Source: Modestobacter sp. VKM Ac-2986
GTDB lineage: Bacteria > Actinomycetota > Actinomycetes > Mycobacteriales > Geodermatophilaceae
DNA length: 64,000 nt
Assembly: GCF_026967795.1 (NCBI RefSeq)
Contig: NZ_JAPVBH010000001.1
Span: 785,923 to 849,922, forward strand
Direction of reading: 5' to 3'
The notes below the pieces were generated by a model, which saw nothing but the letters and a program-made list of their open reading frames with translations, ran no database searches and was not told where the DNA came from. The translations under genes and the position numbers were made by a program. This document shows positions 45,859 to 56,283 of this stretch, piece after piece (positions within the stretch are counted from its first letter, which is position 1; each line of letters starts with the position of its first letter).

Positions 45859-47060
45859 TGGAGTGCTCCTTCGATCAGGACGACGGCGACCTGCGCGCCC
45901 TCGGGGAGTTCGGTGACGTCCTCGGGGACGACGACCAGGCAGTTGGCGCGGGCGAGGTGCGCGACCAGGTGCGAGCCAGGCCCGCCGACCTGGTCGACCA
46001 CGGCCCCGTCGAAGCGGCCGCGCAGGAACTGGCGGCGTCCGGCGGGGGAGCGCAGCGGTGCGGTCAGCCGTGCCGTGGTGCGCAACCGCTCGGGGGAGGC
46101 GTGGCCCAGGGCGCGGCGCAGGGCGGGGCGGACGAACACCTCGAAGGACACGAACGAGCTGACCGGGTTGCCCGGCAGGGTGACCACCGGGACGCCGTCG
46201 ACGGTACCGGCGCCCTGGGGACCACCGGGCTGCATGGCGACCTTGCCGAACTCCACGGTGCCCAGCTCCCGGAAGGCGTCCTTGACCACCTCGTAGGCCC
46301 CGGCGCTCACCCCGCCGCTGGTGACCAGGACGTCGGCCCAGGACAGCTCGGCGCGCACCGTGGCCAGGAACTGGTCGACGTCGTCGGGGACGAAGTGCAG
46401 CGTGCGGGCCTCGCCACCGGCCTCGGTGACGGCGGCGGCCAGCAGCACCGAGTTGGACTCGTAGATCTGGCCCCTGGCCAGGGGGCGGCCGGGCTCGACC
46501 AGCTCGCTGCCGGTGGAGAGCACCAGCACCCGCGGCCGGCGGCGCACCGGCACCGTCGCGTACCCGACCGCCGCGGCCAGCCCCAGCTGCGCGGCACCCA
46601 GCGCCGTCCCGGCCGGCATGGCCAGCTCGCCGGCGCGGATGTCCTCACCGGCGTGCCGCAGGTGGGTGCCGGCGGCGGGGGAGCCGGTGACCGTGACGAC
46701 GTCGGTGGCCGCGTCGGTGCGCTCCACCGGCACGACGACGTCGGCGCCCTCGGGGACCGGGGCGCCGGTCATGATCCGGTGGACGGTGCCCGGCTGCAGG
46801 GGCGGGCCGTCGCTGCGCCCCGCCGGGACGTCCTCGGCGACCGGCAGCCGCACGGGGGAGTCCTCGCTCGCGCCGCCGACCTCGGCGTGCCGGGCGGCGT
46901 AGCCGTCCATCGCCGAGTTGGTGAACCCGGGCAGCGAGACCAGGGCCGGGAGGTCGCGGGCCAGCACCCGGCCGGCGGCCGCGGCGAGCGCGACCTCCTC
47001 GACCGGCAGCGGGGCGAGCAGCCCGGCGACCACTGCCTGGTGTTCCTCGACGGTGCGCAC
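45855..47060 (-). CDS. moeA: Molybdopterin molybdenumtransferase MoeA
   Basis: MoeA inserts molybdenum into adenylated molybdopterin. The 401-residue protein begins MRTVEEHQAVVAGLL at the GTG at 47060, typical of the family. SLPGFTNSAMDGYAAR is the substrate loop, and the central domain has VLSTGSELVEPG and DVLVTSGGVSAGAYEVVKD. The open frame upstream of 47060 has no family similarity. It is first in the moeA-moaC-moaB operon and divergent from a carbonic anhydrase gene. Confidence 0.94.
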   Translation of the reverse strand: MRTVEEHQAVVAGLLAPLPVEEVALAAAAGRVLARDLPALVSLPGFTNSAMDGYAARHAEVGGASEDSPVRLPVAEDVPAGRSDGPPLQPGTVHRIMTGAPVPEGADVVVPVERTDAATDVVTVTGSPAAGTHLRHAGEDIRAGELAMPAGTALGAAQLGLAAAVGYATVPVRRRPRVLVLSTGSELVEPGRPLARGQIYESNSVLLAAAVTEAGGEARTLHFVPDDVDQFLATVRAELSWADVLVTSGGVSAGAYEVVKDAFRELGTVEFGKVAMQPGGPQGAGTVDGVPVVTLPGNPVSSFVSFEVFVRPALRRALGHASPERLRTTARLTAPLRSPAGRRQFLRGRFDGAVVDQVGGPGSHLVAHLARANCLVVVPEDVTELPEGAQVAVVLIEGALQ

Positions 47061-47108
47061 CCGCCCATCCTCACCGATGGGGGCACCGGCGCGGACGGCG
47101 CGTGGCGT

Positions 47109-47114
47109 TACCGT
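47109..47114 (+). promoter_or_regulatory. Putative -10 box of the carbonic anhydrase gene
   Basis: TACCGT, the same hexamer as at mobA and fdhD, lies 33 bp before the ATG. RNA starting near 47121 would include the AGGAGAGG ribosome-binding site. Confidence 0.45.
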
Positions 47115-47147
47115 GCACCCGCACACGGCGAGGAGAGGGTGGTGGCG

Positions 47148-47633
47148 ATGAGCGAAATCGACCAGATGCTGGCGGCCAACGGCGAGTGGCGCGCGGAGTT
47201 CCCCGGGGGCCTGCCGGTCGCCCCGGCCCGCAAGGTCGCCGTCGTGGCCTGCATGGACTCCCGGATGCCGCTGTTCGGCCTGCTCGGCCTGGCCGTCGGG
47301 GACGCGCACGTGATCCGCAACGCCGGCGGTGTCGTCACCGACGACACCCTGCGCTCGCTGACCATCTCCCAGCACCTGCTGGGCACCCGCGCGGTGGTGC
47401 TCGTGCACCACACCGACTGCGGCCTGCAGAAGACGACCGACACCGACCTGGCCGACCTGGTCGAGAGCACCACCGGACACCGGCCACCGTGGGTGGCGCA
47501 GGCCTTCGCCGACGTCGACGAGGACGTGCGCGAGTCGATGCGGGTCATCCGCGCGACGCCGTACCTGCTGTCCACCGAGGTGCGGGGGACGGTCTACGAC
47601 GTCGGCACCGGCGAGCTCCGCGAGGTGGCGTGA
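47148..47633 (+). CDS. Beta-class carbonic anhydrase (short form)
   Basis: The enzyme hydrates CO2 to bicarbonate. The 161-residue protein has all the beta-class zinc and dyad residues: C35, D37 and R39 in VACMDSRM, and H88 and C91 in VHHTDCGLQ. It belongs to the small Rv1284-like group. AGGAGAGG lies 9 nt before the ATG; a GTG six bases earlier is too close to it. It is divergent from moeA and ahead of rplM. Confidence 0.92.
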   Translation: MSEIDQMLAANGEWRAEFPGGLPVAPARKVAVVACMDSRMPLFGLLGLAVGDAHVIRNAGGVVTDDTLRSLTISQHLLGTRAVVLVHHTDCGLQKTTDTDLADLVESTTGHRPPWVAQAFADVDEDVRESMRVIRATPYLLSTEVRGTVYDVGTGELREVA

Positions 47634-47689
47634 GCGCCGGCCCCGTCCCGGAGGCCTGAGCGGCCGGGAGGCAGGGGTCCTCCGGCTGG

Positions 47690-47695
47690 TATCGT
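47690..47695 (+). promoter_or_regulatory. Putative -10 box of rplM-rpsI
   Basis: TATCGT lies in the sequence GGTATCGTCG, which recurs exactly in front of glmS. RNA starting near 47702 gives a leader of about 130 nt before rplM. No good -35 is seen. Confidence 0.45.
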
Positions 47696-47831
47696 CGTCT
47701 GCTGGTGCGCGACGCCGGTTGGTGCGCGCGTGTCCAGGGCCCGGGGTTCACCGGATCAGCCCAGTCTCCCGTGCTCGGTGAGGCGATCCCACCAGCCACC
47801 CGCCAGACGACGACGAAGGACAGTGAGCCTC

Positions 47832-48275
47832 GTGCGCACGTACTCCCCCAAGCCCGGTGACATCACCCGGGCCTGGCACGTCATCGACGCCACCGACGTG
47901 GTGCTCGGTCGACTCGCCAGCCAGACCGCGATCCTGCTGCGCGGCAAGCACAAGCCCCAGTTCGCCCCCCACGTGGACGCCGGTGACTTCGTCGTCATCG
48001 TCAACGCGGGCAAGGTGGCGCTGACCGGCTCCAAGAACGACCGGAAGCTGGCCTACCGGCACTCCGGCTACCCGGGCGGCCTGACGACGATCAACGTCGG
48101 CGACGAGCTGAAGACCCGTCCCGACCGCACCGTCGAGCGGGCGATCAAGGGCATGCTGCCGCACAACTCGCTGGGCCGGCAGATGCTCTCCAAGCTCAAG
48201 GTCTACGCCGGGCCCGAGCACCCGCACGCCGCCCAGCAGCCCCAGCCCTTCGAGATCAAGCAGGTGTCCCAGTGA
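47832..48275 (+). CDS. rplM: 50S ribosomal protein L13
   Basis: L13 is 147 residues and binds 23S rRNA early in assembly. It reads [20 protein letters not shown], then [14 protein letters not shown] and YRHSGYPGG. The GTG at 47832 matches the family start; the GTG at 47823 adds three residues and sits closer to GAAGGA, so it may also be used. It is coupled to rpsI by a GTGA overlap. Confidence 0.95.
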   Translation: MRTYSPKPGDITRAWHVIDATDVVLGRLASQTAILLRGKHKPQFAPHVDAGDFVVIVNAGKVALTGSKNDRKLAYRHSGYPGGLTTINVGDELKTRPDRTVERAIKGMLPHNSLGRQMLSKLKVYAGPEHPHAAQQPQPFEIKQVSQ

Positions 48276-48691
48276 CCAGCGCCCAGACCATCACCGACGC
48301 CGACGGGCGTCCGATCCAGACGGTGGGCCGCCGCAAGGAGGCCATCGTCCGGGTGCGTCTGCTCCCCGGCACCGGCCAGTTCAAGCTCAACGGCCGCACC
48401 ATCGAGAACTACTTCCCCAACAAGGTCCACCAGCAGCTCATCCGTGAGCCGTTCGTGATCCTGGAGAAGGCCGACCAGTACGACGTCGTCGGCATCCTGC
48501 ACGGTGGTGGCGTCTCCGGTCAGGCCGGTGCGCTGCGCCTGGCCATCGCCCGCGCGCTCATCGAGATCGAGGCCGACGACCGTCCGGCCCTCAAGAAGGC
48601 CGGCTTCCTGACTCGTGACCCCCGTGTCGTCGAGCGCAAGAAGTACGGCCTGAAGAAGGCCCGCAAGGCGCCCCAGTACTCCAAGCGCTGA
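48272..48691 (+). CDS. rpsI: 30S ribosomal protein S9
   Basis: S9 is 139 residues, and its C-terminal Lys-Arg end reaches the P-site tRNA. It has [36 protein letters not shown] and the terminal KAPQYSKR. The GTG overlaps the rplM stop. glmM starts 22 nt later, so ribosomal-protein and cell-wall genes may share a transcript. Confidence 0.97.
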   Translation: MTSAQTITDADGRPIQTVGRRKEAIVRVRLLPGTGQFKLNGRTIENYFPNKVHQQLIREPFVILEKADQYDVVGILHGGGVSGQAGALRLAIARALIEIEADDRPALKKAGFLTRDPRVVERKKYGLKKARKAPQYSKR

Positions 48692-48713
48692 CCGTCCGGC
48701 GAGCAGTCCGTCC

Positions 48714-50057
48714 ATGGGACGCCTCTTCGGGACCGATGGCGTCCGTGGTCGGGCCAACGCCGACCTGACGCCGGAGCTGGCCATGTCCGTGGCCCGCGCC
48801 GCCGCCACCGTGCTCTCCGACCGCGACGGGACCTCACGTCCCGTCGCGGTCGTGGGGCGCGACCCCCGCGCCAGCGGGGAGATGCTGGAGGCGGCCGTGG
48901 TCGCGGGCCTGGCCAGCGCCGGCGCCGAGGTGCTCCGGGTCGGGGTGATCCCCACCCCGGCCGTGGCGCACCTGACCGGCCGCACCGACGCCGACCTCGG
49001 CGTGATGATCTCGGCCAGCCACAACCCGATGCCCGACAACGGCATCAAGCTGTTCAGCCGCGGCGGGCACAAGCTCCCCGACGCGGTCGAGGCGGCGATC
49101 GAACGACGCGTGACCGGCCACGAGGCCGAGGACCACCGCCCCACCGGCGGTGGGGTCGGCCGGGTGCGGGACCTCCCCGGCGCGGCCGAGGACTACATCG
49201 ACCACGTGCTGTCCGCCCTGCGCCAGCCGCTGCGTGGGCTGCGGGTCGTCGTCGACTGCGCCCACGGCGCGGCCTCCCGCTACGCCCCCGAGGTCTACCG
49301 CCGGGCCGGTGCCCAGGTGCACGTGATCGGCGGTGAGCCCGACGGCTGGAACATCAACGACGGCATCGGCTCGACCCACCTCGGGCCGCTCAAGGACGCC
49401 GTCGCCCGGCACCGCGCGGACATCGGCATCGCCCACGACGGGGACGCCGACCGCTGCCTGGCGGTCACCGCCGCCGGTGACGTCGTCGACGGCGACGCGA
49501 TCCTGGCCATCTGCGCCCTGGCCCTGCACGAGAGCGGCAACCTCACCGACGACACCGTCGTGGCCACCGTGATGAGCAACCTGGGCTTCCACCACACGAT
49601 GCGCGCCGCCGGCATCTCCGTGGCCACCACCGCGGTCGGCGACCGCTACGTGCTGGAGGCGCTGCGCTCGCGCGGGCTGTCCCTGGGCGGCGAGCAGAGC
49701 GGCCACCTGGTCTTCCTGGACTGGGCGACCACCGGCGACGGGCTGCTGACCGGGCTGGCGCTGCTGTCCCGGATGAGCGCCACCGGCGCCTCGCTGGCCG
49801 AGCTGGCCTCGGTCGTGCAGAAGCTGCCGCAGATCCTGGTCAACGTGCCCGTCACCGACCGGCTCGCCGTCGCCGAGAGCGAGGACGTCGCCCGGGCGGT
49901 CAACGAGGTCGAGGCCGAGCTCGGCGACACCGGCCGGGTGCTGCTGCGCCCGTCGGGCACCGAGCAGCTGGTCCGGGTGATGGTCGAGGCCCCCACCCAG
50001 CAGCAGGCCGACGCCGTCGCCGCGCGGCTGGCCGCGGTGGTCGCCGCCACCGGGTGA
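48714..50057 (+). CDS. glmM: Phosphoglucosamine mutase
   Basis: GlmM converts glucosamine-6-phosphate to glucosamine-1-phosphate for UDP-GlcNAc and peptidoglycan synthesis. The 447-residue protein starts [15 protein letters not shown]. The phosphoserine is S102 in [14 protein letters not shown], the metal loop is [10 protein letters not shown], and the sugar-binding GGEQSGHL and C-terminal [12 protein letters not shown] are present. glmS, the previous step in the pathway, follows immediately. Confidence 0.97.
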   Translation: MGRLFGTDGVRGRANADLTPELAMSVARAAATVLSDRDGTSRPVAVVGRDPRASGEMLEAAVVAGLASAGAEVLRVGVIPTPAVAHLTGRTDADLGVMISASHNPMPDNGIKLFSRGGHKLPDAVEAAIERRVTGHEAEDHRPTGGGVGRVRDLPGAAEDYIDHVLSALRQPLRGLRVVVDCAHGAASRYAPEVYRRAGAQVHVIGGEPDGWNINDGIGSTHLGPLKDAVARHRADIGIAHDGDADRCLAVTAAGDVVDGDAILAICALALHESGNLTDDTVVATVMSNLGFHHTMRAAGISVATTAVGDRYVLEALRSRGLSLGGEQSGHLVFLDWATTGDGLLTGLALLSRMSATGASLAELASVVQKLPQILVNVPVTDRLAVAESEDVARAVNEVEAELGDTGRVLLRPSGTEQLVRVMVEAPTQQQADAVAARLAAVVAATG

Positions 50058-50102
50058 CCCCTCTCGCCCCTTGTGGTGACGCTCCGGGACCGGTCGCGCC
50101 GG

Positions 50103-50108
50103 TATCGT
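50103..50108 (+). promoter_or_regulatory. Leaderless -10 box of glmS
   Basis: TATCGT lies seven bases before the ATG, so transcription should begin at or beside the start codon. GGAGG is present but only one base from the ATG, too close for normal use. The gap is too short for a glmS ribozyme. Confidence 0.5.
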
Positions 50109-50115
50109 CGGAGGC

Positions 50116-51978
50116 ATGTGCGGCATCGTGGGGTATGTGGGCCCGCAGGACTCGTTGGACGTCGTGCTGGAGGGGCTCCGCAGGTTGGAGTACCGCGGCT
50201 ACGACTCGGCCGGCGTCGCCCTGCTGACCGAGGGTCGGCTGAGCACGGCCAAGAAGGCCGGCAAGCTGGCCAACCTGGAGAAGATGCTGGTGGAGGAGGA
50301 GCTCCCGCCCTCCACGATCGGCATCGGGCACACCCGCTGGGCCACGCACGGTGGACCCACCGACCGCAACGCCCACCCGCACGTGTCGGCCGACGGCACG
50401 GTGGCCGTGATCCACAACGGCATCATCGAGAACTTCGCCTCGCTGCGCGCCGAGATCGAGGCGACCGGGATCGAGTTCTCCTCCGAGACCGACACGGAGG
50501 TCGTGGCCCACCTGCTGGCCGCCGTCTACCGCCTCACCCCGGCCGGGCCCGACCGGCTGGCGGAGGCCATGCGCGTGGTCAGCCGCCGGCTCGAGGGCGC
50601 CTTCACCCTGGTCGCCACCCACACCGCCGAGCCCGACCGGCTGGTCGCCTCGCGCCGCAACAGCCCGCTGGTCGTCGGGGTGGGCGACGGCGAGTACTTC
50701 CTCGGCTCCGACGTCGCCGCCTTCATCGGGCACACGCGCACCGCGCTGGACGTCGAGGAGGACCAGGTCGTCCTGCTCGACCGCACCGACGGCGTCACGG
50801 TCACCGACTTCGACGGCACCATCGTCGAGCCCCGCACGCGCACGGTCGACTGGGACGCCGCCGCCGCCGAGAAGGGCGGCTACCCCTGGTTCATGCTCAA
50901 GGAGATCGCCGAGCAGCCCCAGGCGATCGCCGACACGCTGCTCGGCCGCCTCGGTGAGGCCGGTGAGCTGGTGCTCGACGAGGTCCGGCTGTCCGACCAG
51001 GAGCTGCGGGACGTCGACAAGGTCTTCGTGGTGGCCTGCGGGACGGCCTACCACGCCGGGCTGATCGCCAAGTACGCCATCGAGCACTGGACCCGCATCC
51101 CCGTCGAGGTCGAGCTGGCCAGCGAGTTCCGCTACCGCGACCCGGTGCTCGACCGGTCCACGCTGGTCGTGGTCATCAGCCAGTCCGGCGAGACCATGGA
51201 CACCCTCATGGCGTTGCGGCACGCCAAGGAGCAGAAGGCCCGGGTGCTGGCCATCTGCAACGCCAACGGCTCGACCATCCCGCGCGAGTCCGACGCCGTC
51301 CTCTACACCCACGCCGGGCCCGAGGTCGCCGTCGCCTCGACCAAGGGGTTCCTGACCCAGGTCGTCGCCTGCTACCTGGTGGGGGCCTTCCTCGCCCAGG
51401 TCCGCGGGGTGAAGTACGCCGACGAGGTCGGCGCGATCGTCGACGACCTGCGCGAGCTGCCGGCCGCCGTGACCCGGGTGCTGGAGCAGATGGAGCCGGT
51501 GCGGGCGCTGGGCCGGTCGCTGGCGACGGAGGACACGCTGCTGTTCCTCGGCCGCCACGTCGGCTACCCGGTGGCGCTGGAGGGGGCGTTGAAGCTCAAG
51601 GAGCTGGCCTACATCCACGCCGAGGGCTTCGCCGCCGGTGAGCTCAAGCACGGCTCGATCGCGCTGATCGACCAGGGCACGCCGGTCGTGGTGATCGTCC
51701 CCTCGCCGCGCAGCCGCGGCTCCGTGCACTCCAAGGTGGTCTCCAACATCCAGGAGGTCCGGGCCCGGGGCGCGCGCACCATCGTGATCGCCGAGGAGGG
51801 TGACGACGACGTGCTGCCCTACGCCGACCACGTCATCTGGGTGCCGCGCACGCCCACGCTCCTCGCCCCGGTGGTCACCACCGTGCCGCTGCAGGTGCTG
51901 GCGTGCGAGATCGCCGACACCCGCGGCCTGGACGTCGACCAGCCCCGCAACCTGGCCAAGTCCGTCACGGTCGAATAG
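50116..51978 (+). CDS. glmS: Glutamine-fructose-6-phosphate aminotransferase (isomerizing)
   Basis: GlmS makes glucosamine-6-phosphate from fructose-6-phosphate and glutamine. The 620-residue protein starts MCGIVGYVG with the nucleophile Cys2; the glutaminase domain (about 1-240) includes [10 protein letters not shown] and NGIIENF. Two SIS domains follow, with [11 protein letters not shown] and the C-terminal [16 protein letters not shown] typical of the enzyme. Copy 4 of the dispersed palindrome begins just after the stop. Confidence 0.97.
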   Translation: MCGIVGYVGPQDSLDVVLEGLRRLEYRGYDSAGVALLTEGRLSTAKKAGKLANLEKMLVEEELPPSTIGIGHTRWATHGGPTDRNAHPHVSADGTVAVIHNGIIENFASLRAEIEATGIEFSSETDTEVVAHLLAAVYRLTPAGPDRLAEAMRVVSRRLEGAFTLVATHTAEPDRLVASRRNSPLVVGVGDGEYFLGSDVAAFIGHTRTALDVEEDQVVLLDRTDGVTVTDFDGTIVEPRTRTVDWDAAAAEKGGYPWFMLKEIAEQPQAIADTLLGRLGEAGELVLDEVRLSDQELRDVDKVFVVACGTAYHAGLIAKYAIEHWTRIPVEVELASEFRYRDPVLDRSTLVVVISQSGETMDTLMALRHAKEQKARVLAICNANGSTIPRESDAVLYTHAGPEVAVASTKGFLTQVVACYLVGAFLAQVRGVKYADEVGAIVDDLRELPAAVTRVLEQMEPVRALGRSLATEDTLLFLGRHVGYPVALEGALKLKELAYIHAEGFAAGELKHGSIALIDQGTPVVVIVPSPRSRGSVHSKVVSNIQEVRARGARTIVIAEEGDDDVLPYADHVIWVPRTPTLLAPVVTTVPLQVLACEIADTRGLDVDQPRNLAKSVTVE

Positions 51979-51980
51979 TC

Positions 51981-52041
51981 GGAGGACCCCTCCGCCCCCC
52001 CCACCACGAGCACGCTCGCGGCGGGGCCCTGCGGAGGGGCC
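51981..52041 (+). repeat. Dispersed nested palindrome, copy 4 (after glmS)
   Basis: The element starts two bases after the glmS stop with GGAGGACCCCTCCGC. CCCCTCCGC (51987-51995) pairs with GCGGAGGGG (52031-52039), again with a bulged A and GG/CC closing pairs. The inner part carries CCACCACGAGCACGCTCGCG, the version shared with copies 5 and 6. acpS follows 50 nt later. Confidence 0.85.
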
Positions 52042-52090
52042 GATGGCGGGACGGCGGACGGCGGTCCGGGCCGCGGGGCAGACTGGTGGC

Positions 52091-52465
52091 GTGATCATCG
52101 GGGTCGGGATCGACGTCTGCCCGGTCGAGCGGTTCGCCGCCTCGCTGACCCGGACGCCGGGGTTGCGCGACCGGTTGTTCACCGCAGCCGAGCAGCGCAC
52201 CCCGGCGGGCGCCGAGCGGACGGGTGAGTCCCTGGCCGCCCGGTTCGCGGCGAAGGAGGCGCTGGCCAAGGCGCTCGGCGCGCCCGGCGACCTGCACTGG
52301 CACGACGCCGAGGTGGTGGTCGGCGAGCGGGGCCGGCCGCTGCTGGAGGTGCGCGGCACCGTCGCGCGGCGGGCCGCCGAGCTGGGCGTGACCTCCTGGC
52401 ACGTGTCGCTGAGCCACGACGGGGGCATCGCCTCGGCCGTGGTCATCGCCGAGGGCACCCCGTGA
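52091..52465 (+). CDS. acpS: Holo-[acyl-carrier-protein] synthase
   Basis: AcpS transfers 4'-phosphopantetheine from CoA to acyl carrier protein. The 124-residue protein reads [15 protein letters not shown] with metal ligand D8, and [13 protein letters not shown] provides E56; [19 protein letters not shown] is the conserved end. The GTG at 52091 gives the family start. No good ribosome-binding site is present; CAGACT six bases upstream may mark a leaderless start. The stop overlaps the next gene (GTGA). Confidence 0.94.
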   Translation: MIIGVGIDVCPVERFAASLTRTPGLRDRLFTAAEQRTPAGAERTGESLAARFAAKEALAKALGAPGDLHWHDAEVVVGERGRPLLEVRGTVARRAAELGVTSWHVSLSHDGGIASAVVIAEGTP

Positions 52466-53898
52466 TCGGGTTCTACACCGCCGCCCAACTGCGCCCTGCC
52501 GAGCAGCGGCTGCTGGCCGGCCTGCGTCCGGACACCCTGATGCAGCGCGCCGCCACCGGGCTGGCCACGGTCTGCGCCGGCCTGCTCGGGCGGGTGAGCG
52601 GCGCCCGGGTGGTGCTGCTGGTCGGCTCCGGTGACAACGGCGGGGACGCGCTCCTCGCCGGTGCCCGGCTGGCCGCCCGCGGCGCGCAGGTCCGCGCGGT
52701 CCTGCTCTCCCCGGAGCGGGCGCACGCCGGCGGGCTGGCGGCGCTGCAGCGGGCCGGTGGGCGGGTCGTGCCGGCCGACGCCGCCGGCTTCGAGCGCGCC
52801 GACCTGGTGCTCGACGGCATCGTCGGGATCGGCGGCAGCGGCCCGCTGCGCCCACCGGCCGCGGAGCTCGTCGCCCGGGCCACGGCCGGGCCGGGGCTGC
52901 TGGTGGCGGTCGACGTGCCCAGTGGCGTCGCGGCCGACACCGGCGAGGTGCCGGGTGCGGCCTTCGCCGCCCAGCACACGGTCACGTTCGGCGCGGTCAA
53001 GCCGGGCCTCGTCGTCGGTGCCGGCCGCGGGCTGGCCGGCACCGTGCACCTGGTCGACATCGGTCTGGGTGGCGTCCTCCCTGCGCCCGACGCCGTCCAG
53101 CTGACCGACGCCGACGTCGCCGGGCACCTGGACGCGCCGGGCCCGGAGGACGACAAGTACTCCCGGGGCGTGGTCGGGGTGCTCGCCGGCTCGGCCACCT
53201 ACCCGGGCGCCGGCGTGCTCTGCACCGGCGCCGCGCTGCGCACCCGCCCGGGCCTGGTCCGCTACGCCGGCACCGCCGCCGAGGGCGTGAAGGCGGCCTG
53301 GCCGGAGGCGCTGGTCACCTCGGGCCGCCCCGGGGACGCCGGCCGGGTGCAGGCCTGGGTGGCCGGCCCCGGCATGGGCACCGACGACGACGCGCTCGGC
53401 GTGCTCACCGAGGTGCTGGCCACCGACCTGCCGGTGGTGGTGGACGCCGACGGGCTGACCCTGGTGTCCCGGCACCCCGAGCTGGTGCGCGACCGCAGCG
53501 CGCCGACCGTGCTGACCCCGCACGACCGGGAGTTCGCCCGCCTGTTCGGCGACGTCGGCCCCGACCGGCTCGCCGCCGCCCGCCGGGGCGCCGCCGAGCT
53601 GGGCTGCACGGTGCTGCTCAAGGGCGACGCGACGGTGGTCGCCGACGCCGCGGGTGCCACGTTCGTCAACGCCACCGGCACGCCCTGGCTGGCCACCGCG
53701 GGCACCGGTGACGTGCTCGCCGGGGTGCTCGGCGCGCTGCTGGCCACCGGGCTGCCCGCCGCCGAGGCCGCCGCGTCCGCCGCGCACCTGCACGGCCGTG
53801 CCGGGCAGCTGGCCGCCGAGCACGGACCGCTGATCGCCGGTGACCTGGTGCGCCGGCTGCCGGAGACGGTCGCCCGGCTGCGCGGCAGCGTCGGCTGA
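52462..53898 (+). CDS. nnr: Bifunctional NAD(P)H-hydrate epimerase / ADP-dependent NAD(P)H-hydrate dehydratase
   Basis: This enzyme repairs hydrated NADH and NADPH. The 478-residue protein has an N-terminal epimerase domain (about 1-210: [33 protein letters not shown]) and a C-terminal ribokinase-like dehydratase domain (about 225-478: [47 protein letters not shown]). It overlaps acpS by GTGA and is followed by alr, a common actinobacterial order. Confidence 0.94.
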   Translation: MIGFYTAAQLRPAEQRLLAGLRPDTLMQRAATGLATVCAGLLGRVSGARVVLLVGSGDNGGDALLAGARLAARGAQVRAVLLSPERAHAGGLAALQRAGGRVVPADAAGFERADLVLDGIVGIGGSGPLRPPAAELVARATAGPGLLVAVDVPSGVAADTGEVPGAAFAAQHTVTFGAVKPGLVVGAGRGLAGTVHLVDIGLGGVLPAPDAVQLTDADVAGHLDAPGPEDDKYSRGVVGVLAGSATYPGAGVLCTGAALRTRPGLVRYAGTAAEGVKAAWPEALVTSGRPGDAGRVQAWVAGPGMGTDDDALGVLTEVLATDLPVVVDADGLTLVSRHPELVRDRSAPTVLTPHDREFARLFGDVGPDRLAAARRGAAELGCTVLLKGDATVVADAAGATFVNATGTPWLATAGTGDVLAGVLGALLATGLPAAEAAASAAHLHGRAGQLAAEHGPLIAGDLVRRLPETVARLRGSVG

Positions 53899-53926
53899 GC
53901 AGCGCGGGCCTGGGAGACTGGGCGGT

Positions 53927-55078
53927 GTGACGCAGCTGCAACGAGCGCTCGCCCACCGTGCCGAGGTGGTCGTCGACCTGGACACCATCGCGGCCAACGT
54001 CGCCGTCCTGCGGGAGCGGGTGGGCCGGCCGCTGATGGCGGTGGTCAAGGCCGACGGGTACGGGCACGGCATGCTGCCCGCCGCCCGCGCGGCGCTGGCC
54101 GGCGGTGCCGACCGGCTCGGCGTGGCCGTGGTCGAGGAGGCCCTCGCGCTGCGCGCCGGTGGGGTCACCGCGCCGGTGCTGGCCTGGCTCAACGGGCCGG
54201 GGGAGGACTTCGCCGCCGCGCTGTCGGCCGACGTCGAGGTGTCGGTCAACGCCGAGTGGGGGCTGGCCGAGGTGGTCGAGGCCGCCCGCGCCACCGGCCG
54301 GACGGCGTCGGTGCACCTGTTCGCCGACACCGGGCTGTCCCGCGAGGGCGCCACCCCCGCCGACTGGCCCGGGCTGGTCAGCGCCGCGGCGCGGGCGCAG
54401 GCCGACGGTGACGTCGTCGTCACCGGGCTGTGGAGCCACCTGGCCTCCGCCGACGTGCCGGGCTCGCCGGCGGTCGGCGCGCAGGTGCGGGTGTTCGACG
54501 AGGCCGTCGCCGTCGCCCGCGCGGCGGGGCTGACCGACGCCGTCCGGCACCTGGCGAACTCCGCGGCCACGGTCGCGCTGCCGGGGACCTGGTACGACCT
54601 GGTGCGCCCCGGGGTGGCGATCTACGGGCTGGACCCCCTCGGCGGCGACCCGGCGGCGCACGGCCTGCGCCCGGCGATGACCGTGCAGGCCCGGGTCGCG
54701 CTGACCAAGCGGGTGCCGGCCGGGGTCGGCGTCTCCTACGGCCACAGCTACACGACCGGGGCGGAGACGACGCTGGCCCTGGTGCCGGTCGGGTACGCCG
54801 ACGGCGTGCCGCGGGCCGCCGGCAACGCCGCGCCGGTGCTCGCTGCGGGCACCCAGCGCACCATCGCCGGCCGGGTGTCGATGGACCAGTTCGTGCTCGA
54901 CGTCGGCTCCGACCCGGTCGCCCCCGGTGACCCGGTGGTGCTGTGGGGGCCCGGCACCGAGGGGGAGCCGACCGCGCAGCAGTGGGCCGACGCCGTCGGC
55001 ACCCTCCACTACGAGCTGGTCACCCGCATCGGTGGCCGCTTCCGCCGCCGCCACGTCGGCACCGCCGGGGTGGCGTGA
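53927..55078 (+). CDS. alr: Alanine racemase
   Basis: Alr interconverts L- and D-alanine for peptidoglycan. The 383-residue protein binds PLP through K41 in AVVKADGYGHGML; the second catalytic residue is Y271 in GVSYGHSYTTG. DLVRPGVAIYGL and GRVSMDQFVLDVG are also conserved. The GTG at 53927 is chosen to give the family start just before AEVVVDLDTI. The stop overlaps the next gene as TGATG. Confidence 0.95.
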   Translation: MTQLQRALAHRAEVVVDLDTIAANVAVLRERVGRPLMAVVKADGYGHGMLPAARAALAGGADRLGVAVVEEALALRAGGVTAPVLAWLNGPGEDFAAALSADVEVSVNAEWGLAEVVEAARATGRTASVHLFADTGLSREGATPADWPGLVSAAARAQADGDVVVTGLWSHLASADVPGSPAVGAQVRVFDEAVAVARAAGLTDAVRHLANSAATVALPGTWYDLVRPGVAIYGLDPLGGDPAAHGLRPAMTVQARVALTKRVPAGVGVSYGHSYTTGAETTLALVPVGYADGVPRAAGNAAPVLAAGTQRTIAGRVSMDQFVLDVGSDPVAPGDPVVLWGPGTEGEPTAQQWADAVGTLHYELVTRIGGRFRRRHVGTAGVA

Positions 55079-56274
55079 TGTCCCGCCACCACCCGCTCGC
55101 CGACCACCACCTGGGCCGCACCGCGGGGCTCATCGGCGCCGTGGTCGGGCTGGCCGCGGCCGGCACGGCCATCGGCGTCGCGGTCACCCGGTCGGCCACG
55201 TCGGCGGTCCGGGCCACGCAGCTGGCCGGCGAGGCGCGCGACGACGGCCGGGAGGTGGGCGACGTCCCGGCCGCGGAGCTGCGCGAGCAGGACCCGCTGG
55301 GCCTGCAGAGCCGGACCGCCGACCGCACCGCGCTGGTGCGCACCGACGACGGCGTGCCGCTGTCGGTGGAGGAGGTCGGCCCGCCCGACGCCCCCCTGAC
55401 CGTCGTCCTCGTGCACGGTTACGCGCTGTCGATGGCCTCGTGGACCTTCCAGCGCCGGGACCTGGGCGCCGAGCTGGCCACCGCGAACGGCCACCGCCCC
55501 CGCGCCCGGCTGGTGTTCTACGACCAGCGCGGGCACGGGGCCTCCGGCCGTGGGGTCGCCGAGCACTCGACGATGGAGCAGCTGGCCGCCGACCTCGAGG
55601 CGGTGCTCACCAGCCGGGCGCCCCGTGGTCCGGTGGTGCTGGTCGGCCACTCGATGGGCGGCATGACCGTGCTCGCCCTGGCCCAGCGGCGGCCGGAGCT
55701 GTTCGGCACCCGGGTGGTCGGCGCCGCCCTGGTGTCCACCTCCGCGGGCAACCTCGCCGACCTCGACCTCGGGCTGCCGCACCTGCTCACCCGGGTGCGC
55801 ACCGCGGTCATCCCGGTCGCCGCGTGGACGATGCGCCGCCGGCCGGCGCTGGCCGAGCACACCCGGCGGCTGGCCAAGGGCATCGTCTCGGCGGCCACCT
55901 GGTCGCTGTCGTTCTCCTCCACCGACGTCGACCCGGCCCTGGGGCGCTACGTCGACGCGATGATCGGCGGCACCCCGGTCGACGTGATCGCGGAGTTCTA
56001 CCCGGCCATCGCCGGGCTGGACGCCGGCGGGGCGATCGAGCCGCTGCGCCGGGTGCCGACCCTGGTGCTGACCGGTGACGCGGACAAGATGATCCCGAAG
56101 GCGCACAGCGAGCGGATCGTCGAGCAGCTGGAGGCCGGCGGCGCCGGGACGGTGCGCTTCGTCGTCGTCCCGGACGCCGGGCACCTGGTGCTGCTGGAGA
56201 AGCCGGCCGAGGTCACCGCCGCGCTGTCGGAGCTGCTGCGGGCGGTCGGCGCGGTCCGCACCGACCGCCCGTAG
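55078..56274 (+). CDS. Alpha/beta hydrolase with N-terminal membrane segment
   Basis: The product is a 398-residue alpha/beta-fold hydrolase. Residues about 15-38 (LIGAVVGLAAAGTAIGVAVT) form a membrane or signal-anchor helix. The catalytic domain starts near residue 80: VLVHGYALS is the oxyanion region, VGHSMGGM holds the nucleophile S192, and a late DAGHLVLLEKP gives the His. The acid is probably the Asp in LTGDADKMIP. The substrate is unknown. It is translationally coupled to alr, so an envelope-related role is possible. Confidence 0.85.
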   Translation: MSRHHPLADHHLGRTAGLIGAVVGLAAAGTAIGVAVTRSATSAVRATQLAGEARDDGREVGDVPAAELREQDPLGLQSRTADRTALVRTDDGVPLSVEEVGPPDAPLTVVLVHGYALSMASWTFQRRDLGAELATANGHRPRARLVFYDQRGHGASGRGVAEHSTMEQLAADLEAVLTSRAPRGPVVLVGHSMGGMTVLALAQRRPELFGTRVVGAALVSTSAGNLADLDLGLPHLLTRVRTAVIPVAAWTMRRRPALAEHTRRLAKGIVSAATWSLSFSSTDVDPALGRYVDAMIGGTPVDVIAEFYPAIAGLDAGGAIEPLRRVPTLVLTGDADKMIPKAHSERIVEQLEAGGAGTVRFVVVPDAGHLVLLEKPAEVTAALSELLRAVGAVRTDRP

Positions 56275-56277
56275 GCT
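56272..56277 (+). promoter_or_regulatory. Leaderless -10 box of the uracil-DNA glycosylase gene
   Basis: TAGGCT lies six bases before the GTG at 56284; its TAG is also the stop codon of the hydrolase. The same hexamer precedes tsaB. Confidence 0.45.
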
Positions 56278-56283
56278 GGGCGC

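Noticed and set aside
50058..50115. glmS ribozyme or riboswitch
   Set aside because: The gap is only 58 bp and carries a -10 box next to the start codon; there is no room for the ribozyme.
49900..54570. 1556-codon open frame antisense to glmM-alr
   Set aside because: It spans several recognised genes and an intergenic repeat, with low-complexity composition.
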